Assembly: GCA_035653595.1 (NCBI GenBank)
Contig: DASRBO010000130.1
Coordinates: 46,922 to 110,921 of the forward strand
From: DASRBO01 sp035653595
GTDB taxonomy: Bacteria; Actinomycetota; Acidimicrobiia; Acidimicrobiales; JAJPHE01
Direction: 5' to 3'
Length of the DNA: 64,000 bases
Below are positions 16,928 through 25,210 of this stretch, piece after piece. The notes under the pieces are model-generated. The model worked only from the letters and a program-made list of their open reading frames with translations. It was not told the DNA's origin and did no database searches. The position numbers were made by a program, and so were the translations under genes. Each line of letters opens with the position of its first letter. Position 1 is the stretch's first letter.

Positions 16928-17875
16928 TCAGAAGTAGATGACCCGGCGGGCCCGCTCGGTGACGGCGTCGATGTCGTCGGTCCATGCCCCGGTCGACAGG
17001 TACTTCCACCCTCCGTCGGCGCACAGGGTCACGATCACCCCCTGGTCGATGGCGCCGGCGCAGCGCACGGCCCCGGCCACCGCCGCCCCCGAGGAGATTC
17101 CGGCGAAAATGCCGACGTCGCGCAGCCGTCTGGTCCACACGATCGAGTCGCGGGGCCCGACCATGGTCTTGCGGTCCAGCAGGGCCTGGCCGTCGTTGTC
17201 GACGAAGATCGGCGGGATGTAGCCGTCGTCCAGGTTGCGCAGACCGTCGACCATCTCCCCTGCCGGAGGCTCGACCGCCCAGACCTGCACGGCCGGGTTG
17301 CGCTCCTTGAGGAACCGGCCCACCCCGAGCAGCGTCCCGCTGGTGCCCAGCCCGGCGACGAAGTGGGTCACCTCCGGACAGTCCCGCCAGATCTCCGGCC
17401 CGGTGCCCTCGTAGTGGGCGGTTGGGTTGGCCTGGTTGGCGTACTGGTAGAGGAAGACCCACTCCGGGTTCTCCGCCGCCAGCCTGGTGGCCATCCGAAC
17501 CGCCCCGTTCGAGCCCTCCGAGCCGGGCGAGGAGATGATCTCCGCCCCCCAGGACTCGAGGGTCTGACGGCGTTCCACGGACACGTTCTCCGGCATCACC
17601 ACGTTGAGCCGGTAGCCCTTGCAGCGGCAGACCATGGCGAGACCGATGCCCGTGTTGCCGGAGGAGGGCTCGATGAGGACGCTGCCGGGCCGCAGCCGGC
17701 CCTCCTTCTCCGCCTGCTCGACCATGGCCCGGGCGATGCGGTCCTTGACCGAGCCGCCCGGGTTCTGGCCCTCCAACTTGACCAGGATGCGGGCCCCGGG
17801 GTTGGGGCTGAGCTGGCTGACGTCGACCAGCGGCGTGTTGCCGATGAGTCCCAGGACGTTGTCGTAGAGGGCCAT
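16928..17875 (-). CDS. cysM: CysM, O-phosphoserine/CysO-thiocarboxylate-dependent cysteine synthase
   Basis: 315 aa from ATG 17875. A fold-type II PLP enzyme with the PLP lysine in GGSVKDRIA, phosphate/substrate loop PSSGNTGIG and cofactor loop GLGTSGTLLG. Begins ALYDNVLGLIGNTPLVDV. With cysO and mec immediately upstream this is the mycobacterial-type route: CysM joins O-phosphoserine with CysO thiocarboxylate to give CysO-cysteine. It starts 7 bp after the cysO stop, with no strong Shine-Dalgarno next to the ATG, which suggests coupling to cysO translation. Confidence 0.95.
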   Translation of the reverse strand: MALYDNVLGLIGNTPLVDVSQLSPNPGARILVKLEGQNPGGSVKDRIARAMVEQAEKEGRLRPGSVLIEPSSGNTGIGLAMVCRCKGYRLNVVMPENVSVERRQTLESWGAEIISSPGSEGSNGAVRMATRLAAENPEWVFLYQYANQANPTAHYEGTGPEIWRDCPEVTHFVAGLGTSGTLLGVGRFLKERNPAVQVWAVEPPAGEMVDGLRNLDDGYIPPIFVDNDGQALLDRKTMVGPRDSIVWTRRLRDVGIFAGISSGAAVAGAVRCAGAIDQGVIVTLCADGGWKYLSTGAWTDDIDAVTERARRVIYF

Positions 17876-17882
17876 CGGCCGG

Positions 17883-18164
17883 CTAGCGGGCGCCTCCGGC
17901 CACCGCGGGGAGGATCGACACCACGTCGCTGTCGGCCACCTTGGTGTCGAGCTGGTCCAGGTAGCGCACGTCGTCATCGTTCACGTACACGTTGACGAAC
18001 CGGTGCAGAGCACCCTCCTCGGTGATCAGCTGGCCGGCCATGCCGGGGAACTGGGTCACCAGGTCCTGCAGGACCTCCCCGATGGTGGCCCCCTGGGCCT
18101 CGGCGGTTGACCGCCCGCCGGCATGCGGCCGCAGCACCGTCGGCAGGCGCACTTCGACTGTCAC
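17883..18164 (-). CDS. cysO: CysO, ubiquitin-like sulfur carrier (MoaD/ThiS family)
   Basis: 93 aa, GTG start behind GGTGGAGGTCTG. Beta-grasp fold that carries sulfur as a C-terminal thiocarboxylate. The end reads ILPAVAGGAR: the conserved GG is followed by two extra residues (Ala-Arg), whereas M. tuberculosis CysO ends exactly at GG. The thiocarboxylate can only be formed on an exposed GG, so a processing step, probably by the adjacent Mec protease, is predicted. It sits between mec (38 bp) and cysM (7 bp). Confidence 0.93.
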   Translation of the reverse strand: MTVEVRLPTVLRPHAGGRSTAEAQGATIGEVLQDLVTQFPGMAGQLITEEGALHRFVNVYVNDDDVRYLDQLDTKVADSDVVSILPAVAGGAR

Positions 18165-18202
18165 CAGACCTCCACCAATTGTCGACTCATCAGGTCGGGA
18201 TT

Positions 18203-18610
18203 CTACCGGCTATCGACCGCCACCGGCTCCTCGGTGATCTTCCCATCGACGATCCGGAAGGAGCGAACCACGGGGGCGATGTCGCGCAGGGAGACCAGCA
18301 CGTAGTGCCAGCTCGGATCGGGGGCCTGGGCCACGTCGGTGGGCGAGGGGTAGGCGTCGGTATGGGTGTGGGAGTGGAAGACGCCGATGATCTCGAGGCC
18401 CCGGGCCTCGGCATCCCGGTCGGCCCGGAGGTGGGCCCTGGGATCCACCGTGTAGACCCGGGCCGACCCTGCCACGTTGGGCGTCGGGTAGCAGATGCTG
18501 GCCTTGCCTGGGCCGGGCGACCCCCCCAGGAGCCCGCACCCCTCCAGGGGCAGCTCGTCGTAGCAGTGCCCGACCATCCGCAGGTAGACGGCTTCGGTGA
18601 GTCGGAGCAT
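18203..18610 (-). CDS. mec: Mec, JAMM metalloprotease releasing cysteine from CysO
   Basis: 135 aa. JAMM/MPN+ motif complete: Glu in LPLEGCGLLGG and the zinc signature FHSHTHTDAYPSPTD (HSH, Ser, Asp). In mycobacteria Mec cleaves the CysO-cysteine adduct to give cysteine and free CysO. Here it may also trim the Ala-Arg tail of CysO. First gene of the mec-cysO-cysM operon; no Shine-Dalgarno precedes the ATG, so a leaderless message is possible. Confidence 0.93.
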   Translation of the reverse strand: MLRLTEAVYLRMVGHCYDELPLEGCGLLGGSPGPGKASICYPTPNVAGSARVYTVDPRAHLRADRDAEARGLEIIGVFHSHTHTDAYPSPTDVAQAPDPSWHYVLVSLRDIAPVVRSFRIVDGKITEEPVAVDSR

Positions 18611-18736
18611 GGCGCCGGCAGGCTAATCCGCCGCCCCCGGGGGGCCGACCGGTGAAGCCCGTCCCGGGCAGGGCGGGGGTCGGTGGCCCGTCCCCGGTGG
18701 GGCCGTGTCGGTGCGGGGGCTGGGTAACCTCGGACG

Positions 18737-19288
18737 ATGTCCCCCAAAGGCAAGGGCCGCTCGGCGGGGGCAGGCCACGACCCCAACAACCGGACGGTGG
18801 CCCAGAACCGGCGGGCCCGCCACGATTACGAGATCCTCGACACCTTCGAGGCCGGAATTGCCCTTCAGGGCAGCGAGGTCAAGTCGCTGCGGGAGGGCAA
18901 GGCGGTCCTGCGGGACGGCTACGCCCGGGTTCAGGACGGTGAGGTCTGGCTCCACGGGGTCCACATCGCCCCCTACCACTCCGCCTCCGGCTTCGGCGCC
19001 CACGATCCTGACCGGGCCCGCAAGCTCCTCCTCCACCGCAAGGAGATCGCCGAGCTGACCGCCCGGTCCCAGCAGGCCTCCCTGACCATGGTGCCGCTGA
19101 CCATCTACCTCAAGGCCGGTCGGGCCAAGGTCGAGCTGGGGCTGGCCCGGGGTCGCCGCTCCTACGACAAGCGGTCCGCCATCGCCGAGCGGGACGCCGG
19201 GCGCGAGGTCGCCCGCGAGATGCGCCGGGCCGCCAGAGGCGAGGCAGGAGGGCGCAGCCACCGACCGGTCACCCGGGCGCCCCGTTAG
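18737..19288 (+). CDS. smpB: SsrA-binding protein SmpB
   Basis: 183 aa, OB-fold tmRNA partner for ribosome rescue. Canonical segments are NRRARHDYEILDTFEAGI, GSEVKSLREGKA, AYARVQDGE-like (GYARVQDGEVWLHG), RKLLLHRKEI and a basic tail DKRSAIAERD. The -10-like TAACCT at 18725-18730 lies 6 nt before the ATG and there is no Shine-Dalgarno, so a leaderless transcript is likely. tmRNA follows 68 bp downstream. Confidence 0.96.
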   Translation: MSPKGKGRSAGAGHDPNNRTVAQNRRARHDYEILDTFEAGIALQGSEVKSLREGKAVLRDGYARVQDGEVWLHGVHIAPYHSASGFGAHDPDRARKLLLHRKEIAELTARSQQASLTMVPLTIYLKAGRAKVELGLARGRRSYDKRSAIAERDAGREVAREMRRAARGEAGGRSHRPVTRAPR

Positions 19289-19332
19289 CCGCCAGTCGGA
19301 ATTGCCCGGCCGGGGGCACGGGGTGGACCCGG

Positions 19333-19338
19333 TACAAT
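19333..19338 (+). promoter_or_regulatory. -10 box of the tmRNA gene
   Basis: TACAAT, 18 nt before the mature 5' end of ssrA, fitting a short leader removed by RNase P. A -35 element at the right distance is not obvious. Confidence 0.5.
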
Positions 19339-19356
19339 GGTGTTCCCAAAATTCAC

Positions 19357-19710
19357 GGGGGTGATTGGCTTCGACTTTGGTAGCTGACTCGGGAGAAGCG
19401 AGCCGTGGTCTCCGGATCCACGCTAAAGAGCCGGAAACAAAAACAAATGCCGCGCCTAAGCTCGCGGTCGCTGCTTAATCACTTAAGTAGCGATGTCTGC
19501 CCGGCCCCAGCCCTGCGGGTCGGATGCAGGCATCATCTAGCAGGGCTCACCCGGTAGGTCCCGTCAGCGGGCCGGCCGGGGACACCTCAGCTGACTAGGG
19601 CCCCGCACCGGTGCCGGTGACGTGGCGGGGCCGACACCTGACCGCCGGCTGCGCTCGGAGAAGGCCCGATGAGGAGCCGAAGGACGCGGGTTCGATTCCC
19701 GCCACCTCCA
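19357..19710 (+). ncRNA. ssrA: transfer-messenger RNA (tmRNA)
   Basis: 354 nt. The 5' end GGGGGTG pairs with CACCTCC at 19703-19709 (7-bp acceptor stem), followed by the discriminator A; CCA is not encoded. The TGATTGGCTTCGAC start and the T-arm GCGGGTTCGATTCCCGC are diagnostic. The tag reading frame closes with KLAVAA and TAA at 19476-19478, with a second in-frame stop TAG shortly after. The exact resume codon is uncertain (GCC or GCG near 19449-19454, or a GCT further upstream in the same frame). Lies directly after smpB, its protein partner. Confidence 0.96.
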
Positions 19711-19713
19711 AGA

Positions 19714-19744
19714 GCGCTCAGGGGAAAGGCCCCTGAGCGTTGTT
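19714..19744 (+). terminator. rho-independent terminator of ssrA
   Basis: CGCTCAGGGG, loop AAAGG, CCCCTGAGCG followed by TTGTT, beginning 5 nt after the tmRNA 3' end. Perfect 10-bp stem; one of the few terminators in the window with a T-rich tail. Confidence 0.85.
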
Positions 19745-20061
19745 GGAGGTGCGCCTGTCGCCACGTAGCCGTCATAGCGTCGGCCGCGCCCAGTCGATGG
19801 CGGGGCTCACCCTGATGCCCCGGGGTCGGGGCCGGGTTGCAGGGGTTCGAGGTTCTCTGGTCAGTCCCCATCCTCGAGGCCGTCGACTCGATGGACAGAC
19901 TCCCCTTCGCGCAACCAGCAGAAGCAGAGTCAACCCCGGTTGGGGCTGCGGGAGGCTCCTGCCGAGCCTTCAAACACTCTGGTCATGCGAGGTCGCCGGT
20001 CGTCACTACGGTGCTGCGGACCGGCCCGTTGGGCGCGAGGAGGTAATCAGAGGAGGTCCCC
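19745..20061. other. 317-bp gene-free interval downstream of ssrA
   Basis: No credible reading frame, RNA fold or repeat seen. The sequence is less GC-skewed than its surroundings and separates the housekeeping block from the accessory genes. tmRNA 3' ends are common integration sites, but I find no second copy of the ssrA end in the window. The Shine-Dalgarno of the next gene (AGAGGAGG) closes the interval. Confidence 0.4.
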
Positions 20062-20901
20062 ATGTCCCAGGATGAGATCCTGCCTCTACCGGCGGTGGTC
20101 GACCGCCAGGCGTTTGAGGAACAACTGGAGGCGCTGCGGGGGAGGGAGAAGGCACACACCCGTGAAGGCGACGCCATCGCTGCCGCCCGCCGACGGCTGC
20201 CTATGGTCGAGGTCGCCGCAGACAGCCCGCTACTCGGGCCGCGCGGCCCACTGACGTTGCTCGACGCGTTCGAAGGTCGGCGTCAGCTCATTGCCTACTA
20301 CTTCATGTGGTGGCCTGGTCGACCCGCGGCCGATCAGTGCGAAGGCTGCACCTGGGTGACGAGCCACGTGGGCGAGCTTTCCTACCTGCACTCCCGCGAC
20401 ATTACCTTCGCTGTGCTCTGCCAGGGACGGAACACCGCCAACGGTCCCGGCGACGCGCAGAGGTCGTACGACGAGAGCCTGCGATACCGCGCCTTCATGG
20501 GTTGGGAGATGCCGTGGTATTCGGCGCAGCCATCCCTGGACGCGCTCCTCGTCGGCCGCGAACACGGCCTGTTCCATCTGGTGTGCTACCTGCGCGATGG
20601 CGACCGGGTCTTCGAGACGTACTGGACCAAGCGCCGTGGAGCCGAGGTGCTGGACTACAGCTACGCCCTTATGGACCTCACCGTGTTCGGCCGGCAGGAG
20701 GAGTGGGAGGACTCGCCGCCGGGCTGGCCGCGACGGGGGCACGCCACCCGGACCCTCGGCGGGGCTCCGGAGTGGCCGCCCCTGTGGGAATGGCCGGGCG
20801 GTCGTCCCACCTCGCAGTGGCCACGTCTCGAGGCCGGCCACTCAGACGACCTCGGGGGCGCTGACGCGGGCGCCCCACCGCCTGCGGATCACTGCCACTG
20901 A
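20062..20901 (+). CDS. DUF899 family thioredoxin-like protein
   Basis: 279 aa, ATG behind AGAGGAGGTCCCC. Recognised by the family core: LIAYYFMWWPG, CEGCTWVTSHVGEL, FAVLCQGR and MGWEMPWYS. DUF899 proteins have a thioredoxin-like fold, and the Cys pair CEGC occupies the place of a redox motif. Biochemistry is unknown. The Pro/Trp-rich C-terminal 50 residues are not conserved in the family core. First gene of the accessory run after ssrA. Confidence 0.82.
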   Translation: MSQDEILPLPAVVDRQAFEEQLEALRGREKAHTREGDAIAAARRRLPMVEVAADSPLLGPRGPLTLLDAFEGRRQLIAYYFMWWPGRPAADQCEGCTWVTSHVGELSYLHSRDITFAVLCQGRNTANGPGDAQRSYDESLRYRAFMGWEMPWYSAQPSLDALLVGREHGLFHLVCYLRDGDRVFETYWTKRRGAEVLDYSYALMDLTVFGRQEEWEDSPPGWPRRGHATRTLGGAPEWPPLWEWPGGRPTSQWPRLEAGHSDDLGGADAGAPPPADHCH

Positions 20902-20970
20902 CGGGCTCAGCAGGCCAGCCTTCGCCTACGGTATTCACGAGCGGTTGACGACAGGAGGACGGGGAGGCCG

Positions 20971-21360
20971 ATGCCGGCGGATGCATTGTCGAGGGAGGGG
21001 GTCGACTTGTCTACGACCGCGATCGACGGCTACCTCGCCCAGCTGGAAGAGCCAGAGCGAACCACCCTTCAGCACCTGCGCGAGGCCATTCTGCGGGTCG
21101 TTCCCCACGCCGAGGAGTGCCTCTCCTACGGCCTGCCCGCCTTCCGGGTTCAAGGCAAAGTCGTTGCGGGATTCGGCGCGTTCAAGAACCACCTCAGCTA
21201 CCTGCCCCACAGTGGCTCGGTCCTCGATGAGGTCGGCGACCAGCTGGCCGGGTACACCATGACCAAGAGCTCGTTGCACTTCCCGGTCGACCAGCCCCTC
21301 CCGGACCGCCTCGTCGAGAGGCTGATTGCCGTGCGGATGCGCCCCATCCGCGGGTCGTAG
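20971..21360 (+). CDS. DUF1801 (YdhG-like) protein
   Basis: 129 aa, ATG behind GGGGAGG. The family pattern is clear: AEECLSYGLPAF, then GFGAFKNHLSYLP and a C-terminal basic helix. The fold is small alpha/beta, related to frataxin-like YdhG proteins, and the function is unresolved. Stands 69 bp after the DUF899 gene on the same strand. Confidence 0.8.
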   Translation: MPADALSREGVDLSTTAIDGYLAQLEEPERTTLQHLREAILRVVPHAEECLSYGLPAFRVQGKVVAGFGAFKNHLSYLPHSGSVLDEVGDQLAGYTMTKSSLHFPVDQPLPDRLVERLIAVRMRPIRGS

Positions 21361-21379
21361 CGCCCGAGGCGAGAGCGCC

Positions 21380-22168
21380 ATGTCCTCGTTCGACCAACAG
21401 GGAGAGGCACGATCCAGGCTGACGTTGCCGCATGGCGATCCCGTGGCCGCCGAGCTGATCTTGGCCATCCACAGTGGCGACCTCGATGCTCTGCGGCGTC
21501 TCGTCGGGGAACGGCCGGAGTTGGCGACAGCCCGGATGATCGGAAGGAAGGGAGTCGAAGGGGGGTGGCGGACCCCGCTACATGCGGCGGCCGACTGGCC
21601 CGGCTACTTCCCGAATGCCCCGGCCGCGGTCGCCATTCTCCTCGCCTCGGGAGCCGATCCCAACGATGACACCGGCGCCGCCAACCCCGAGACACCCCTG
21701 CACTGGGCGGCCAGCACCGACGACGTCGACGTGGCCGTCGAGCTCGTCGACGGGGGCGCTGATCTGGAGAGGCCCGGGGGCTCCATCGGCACGCCACTCG
21801 ACAATGCCATCGGCTACGGCTGTTGGCACGTCGCGCGGCTCCTGGTCGAACGAGGCGCCAAGGTCGACAGGTTGTGGCACGCGGCGGGGCTCGGGATGCT
21901 CGCAAGGCTCGAAGAGTTGATGGCCGACAACCCCGGCCATGAGGAGATCTCAAAGGCCTTCTGGCATGCCTGTTCGGCTGCGGAGCGCCGCGCGGCGGAG
22001 TACCTGCTGGCCCACGGTGCCGATCTGAACTGGGTCCCGGACTACGCCGAGGGAACGCCCCTTGACGTAGCCAACGGCTCCGGCACCCGCCGGGCCAACG
22101 TCATCACATGGTTGCGCGAACTCGGCGCCCGCTCGTCCGCTCCGAACCCACCCGCCACGCAACCCTGA
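21380..22168 (+). CDS. ankyrin-repeat protein
   Basis: 262 aa from ATG 21380 (GAGGCGAGAG upstream). Three to five ankyrin units, the clearest being TPLHAAADWPGYFPNAPAAV, TPLHWAASTDDVDVAVELVD and a C-terminal AAEYLLAHGADLN. A protein-protein interaction module with no catalytic domain. It begins 19 bp after the DUF1801 gene, so probably the same transcript. The partner is unknown. Confidence 0.82.
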   Translation: MSSFDQQGEARSRLTLPHGDPVAAELILAIHSGDLDALRRLVGERPELATARMIGRKGVEGGWRTPLHAAADWPGYFPNAPAAVAILLASGADPNDDTGAANPETPLHWAASTDDVDVAVELVDGGADLERPGGSIGTPLDNAIGYGCWHVARLLVERGAKVDRLWHAAGLGMLARLEELMADNPGHEEISKAFWHACSAAERRAAEYLLAHGADLNWVPDYAEGTPLDVANGSGTRRANVITWLRELGARSSAPNPPATQP

Positions 22169-22240
22169 GACGCTGTTCGCGACCCTCAGGGAGGCATCGG
22201 GCACCACGACCGACGGGGCGGCCGAGGGCAGTGCTCGGGC

Positions 22241-22738
22241 ATGATTGGGTCCTTGGCGTTGGAACACGAAGGCAGGGGCACGGGTGACGGCTTCGTCAGG
22301 GTCGGCGACGGGACCCTGCGGTGGGGACGCTACGGAGCAGCCGGGGTCCTGATCCGCCACAACGATCCGGACGGCAGCCCCTGGTACTTCCTCGCCCGCC
22401 GGAGCGTCCACACCCACCAGGGCGGGACCTGGGCCATCCCCGGGGGTGCGCTGGATCGGGGCGAGACGCCCCTGGAGGGCGCGCTGCGCGAGTTCGCCGA
22501 GGAGATCGGGCCGCTCGACCTTGACTTCGACCTGGTCGCCGTCCACGAGGACGACCATGGGGGGTGGAGCTACTGGACCGTCGTGTTGGACGTCACCGAG
22601 CGCTTCCCGGTGCCCGAACGGCTGTCCTGGGAGACGGCGGAGGCCCGCTGGGTCCCGGCGGACGAGCTCGGGGAGCTGGACCTCTTCGACGCCTTCCGGG
22701 CGAGCCTGCACCGCTTCGGGATCCAACCCTTCCCCTGA
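22241..22738 (+). CDS. NUDIX hydrolase
   Basis: 165 aa. Complete Nudix box GGALDRGETPLEGALREF followed by AEEIG (G-x5-E-x7-REUxEExGU), preceded by GTWAIPGG. Cleaves nucleoside-diphosphate-linked substrates; the RRSVHTHQGGTWAIPGG region resembles MutT-like or ADP-ribose-type enzymes, but the substrate cannot be named. Confidence 0.88.
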   Translation: MIGSLALEHEGRGTGDGFVRVGDGTLRWGRYGAAGVLIRHNDPDGSPWYFLARRSVHTHQGGTWAIPGGALDRGETPLEGALREFAEEIGPLDLDFDLVAVHEDDHGGWSYWTVVLDVTERFPVPERLSWETAEARWVPADELGELDLFDAFRASLHRFGIQPFP

Positions 22739-22874
22739 ACCTTGGCGCCAGGAGGGCCGGGGCCGCCATCTGGGCCACCGGCAGGGATGCCTGGTGCCGG
22801 CGCTGCGCCTGGAGGGAGCGCCTCGGGGACCTTGACGGCCGCCCAGAGCGCGCCGGGCGTACCATCCGGAGCTC

Positions 22875-23729
22875 TTGACGTCCGAGCCTCCTCGCCGCGA
22901 GCCCATGCCGCGCCATCGCGACCGGGCCCGGCCGGCTCGGCGTGCCGGCCTGGGGGTGCTTGTGCTGGCGGTGGTCCTTGGAATCGCCCTGCCGTTGACG
23001 GCGTTCCGGTCTTCACCGGAGGTCAACCTGCGGGCCGCCAGCGGTGGCGTTGGACGGACGACCCCAGGGTCGACGCCCGCCATCCCGACCAAGCCCCCGG
23101 TGCAGACGGTTCTCGTGACCGTGCCTGACGTCGTGGGCCAGAACAAGGCCCAGGCCATGCAGACCCTGATCCAGGTCGGCCTGCGCATCGGTCTCGTCGG
23201 CCAGATCGATCCCGGGGTGCCGGTCGGGGTGGTGCTCTCCCAGAGCCCCGCGCCCGGCTCCTCCATCCCGAGGGGCGGACAGGTGACGGTCACGGTCTCC
23301 GCAGAGGGGGCGCCCCTGGACGGTGTCGACTGGGCGGCGGTCTCCTATCCGGTCAACTGCGGCGGCACCCCGTCGGGGACCGTCGCGGGATATCCAGAGC
23401 CGGTACAGGGACGCCAGGTCGCAGTTGTCTATGTGCAGTGCCCCCACGGCGCCGGCAGCCCTCCCAGCGCCGTGCTGGTCTACGACTACGCCGCGTCGAC
23501 CACCAGTCCGCACCTGCTTCAGACCCTCTTGAGCTACCAGGACGACTGGTCGCCCGCTCCCAATGGGCTCGCCGCCACCGGGGCCGAGCTGTCCATTCAC
23601 GTCTATGGATACACGGGCTCCGCTCCCCGCTGTTGCCCGAACGTGAGCACCACCTTGTACTGGTCCTGGTCAGGGGCGTCCTACACGGAGGCCAGCTCCG
23701 AGCCGACCCACGACACGCTTCCTCACTAG
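22875..23729 (+). CDS. membrane-anchored protein with one PASTA domain
   Basis: 284 aa from TTG 22875; an ATG at 22905 ten codons later is an equally good start. A basic N-terminus is followed by one membrane segment (GLGVLVLAVVLGIALPLTAF, residues about 25-44), then a Thr/Pro linker. A single PASTA domain spans about 78-143 (VPDVVGQNKAQAMQTL, VLSQSPAPGSSIPRGGQVTV), and a unique ~140-residue extracytoplasmic C-terminus with Cys residues follows. PASTA domains bind peptidoglycan or beta-lactams, but no kinase or penicillin-binding domain is present here. Likely a cell-envelope sensor or adaptor. Confidence 0.75.
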   Translation: MTSEPPRREPMPRHRDRARPARRAGLGVLVLAVVLGIALPLTAFRSSPEVNLRAASGGVGRTTPGSTPAIPTKPPVQTVLVTVPDVVGQNKAQAMQTLIQVGLRIGLVGQIDPGVPVGVVLSQSPAPGSSIPRGGQVTVTVSAEGAPLDGVDWAAVSYPVNCGGTPSGTVAGYPEPVQGRQVAVVYVQCPHGAGSPPSAVLVYDYAASTTSPHLLQTLLSYQDDWSPAPNGLAATGAELSIHVYGYTGSAPRCCPNVSTTLYWSWSGASYTEASSEPTHDTLPH

Positions 23730-23778
23730 ACGCTTCGCGGTCTGAACCGGCTGGACGCGGGCGTGCGAGGCTGGGACG

Positions 23779-23985
23779 GTGTTGACAGCCTTCGGCGTAG
23801 CGGCGCTCAGCTTCATGATGTTGATGTATGGCCTCGAGCACCGGGGCCGCCGGTTCGTTATCGGCTTCGCGGTGGGGTGCGCCCTCTCCAGCACCTACGG
23901 CTTCCTGGCCGGCGCCTGGCCGTTCGGCGTCGTCGAGGCGGTCTGGACCGGCGTGGCCCTCCGCCGCTGGACCCACCAAGGATGA
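23779..23985 (+). CDS. small integral membrane protein (68 aa)
   Basis: GTG start. Two predicted membrane helices: about residues 2-18 and a longer one within FVIGFAVGCALSSTYGFLAG to 60, with the basic loop EHRGRR between them. The ending VEAVWTGVALRRW is of a type I associate with small actinobacterial membrane proteins of unknown function. No strong Shine-Dalgarno. Confidence 0.6.
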   Translation: MLTAFGVAALSFMMLMYGLEHRGRRFVIGFAVGCALSSTYGFLAGAWPFGVVEAVWTGVALRRWTHQG

Positions 23986-24054
23986 CCGATACGCCCTGAT
24001 AGTGGTGTCTTCGCCCTCCTCACCAACGTCGCGTCCGCCGAGGGCCGTCCTCAC

Positions 24055-24708
24055 CTAACCGGCCGGCCTTCGGAGCCAGCGGAGCGCTTCGCGCTTCTCC
24101 AGGAGCGCCAGTCTCGCCCACAGAACCGGGTTGTCGCATGACTGGCTCTGGTGGCAGCCGATGGCCCGCAGCTGGATCTGGCGGTCCACGTCGATGACAA
24201 GGTCGACCTCGCGGTCCGTACGTCCCACGAACCCGGTGCCGAACTCGGCATTGAGCCGTTGAGCCGTTGCGTCAGGGACGCTCCAGGCCAGGACGGCCAG
24301 TCCGAGTCGATCGGCGGCCACCAGTGCGGCCGCCGTCGCCTGGCAGTGGTCAGGATGACCGGTGACTCCGCCCTCGTCGAAGACGATCAGCAGATCAGCA
24401 CCACCGGCTCTCGCTTGGCGCTCGACGTGGCCCGCCAGCTCGGACAACGGTTGCGCCCGGAGGCGGCCGTCGGGATAGTCCAACACCACCGCGCCTTCCA
24501 GGCCGAGGACGGTGGCGGCGGCGGCCAGCTCTGCCGCCCGCACGGCGCCCAGATCCTCGGTCGCACCAAGGGTCGACGCCTCCCCATGGGTGAAGCACAG
24601 CGCACGGACCACGATCCCCTCTGCCACCAATTGGGCCAGCACCGCGCCCAGGCCGAAGGACTCGTCGTCCGGGTGGGCGAAGACCGCCAGCGCCGAGCGG
24701 CACTCCAT
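24055..24708 (-). CDS. PIG-L family deacetylase
   Basis: 217 aa. Zinc-dependent N-acetylglucosamine deacetylase fold with AHPDDES near the N-terminus (residues 11-17) and the third ligand in GHPDH (118-121). Family members include MshB (mycothiol synthesis) and mycothiol-conjugate amidase Mca. Length is short for those (about 290-300 aa), so this is a different paralogue. Convergent with the small membrane protein gene and divergent from the thioredoxin operon. Confidence 0.85.
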   Translation of the reverse strand: MECRSALAVFAHPDDESFGLGAVLAQLVAEGIVVRALCFTHGEASTLGATEDLGAVRAAELAAAATVLGLEGAVVLDYPDGRLRAQPLSELAGHVERQARAGGADLLIVFDEGGVTGHPDHCQATAAALVAADRLGLAVLAWSVPDATAQRLNAEFGTGFVGRTDREVDLVIDVDRQIQLRAIGCHQSQSCDNPVLWARLALLEKREALRWLRRPAG

Positions 24709-24799
24709 CGGCGCAGTCTGCCATCCGTTCCCCCGACTCCCTGGGCCCTTTGGTCACTAGCGCGGGGAATGCAGAGCGGTCGGATCTCGTTGGATCCTG

Positions 24800-24813
24800 T
24801 ACCCCCAGGGGTA
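24800..24813. promoter_or_regulatory. CsoR-type operator palindrome
   Basis: TACCCC-CA-GGGGTA, a perfect two-fold palindrome 17 bp upstream of the thioredoxin GTG start. It is of the G/C-tract type bound by CsoR-family repressors, and a CsoR-family gene is the third gene of the same operon. Autoregulation is therefore predicted. Confidence 0.75.
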
Positions 24814-24830
24814 TCGAGAGGAGACCATCT

Positions 24831-25205
<375 letters not shown>

Positions 25206-25210
25206 TTGCC

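Noticed and set aside
19564..19764. Short minus-strand frame containing a GGGNRTRVLR-like string
   Set aside because: It lies within the antisense of the tmRNA 3' end; such strings are well-known false protein calls.
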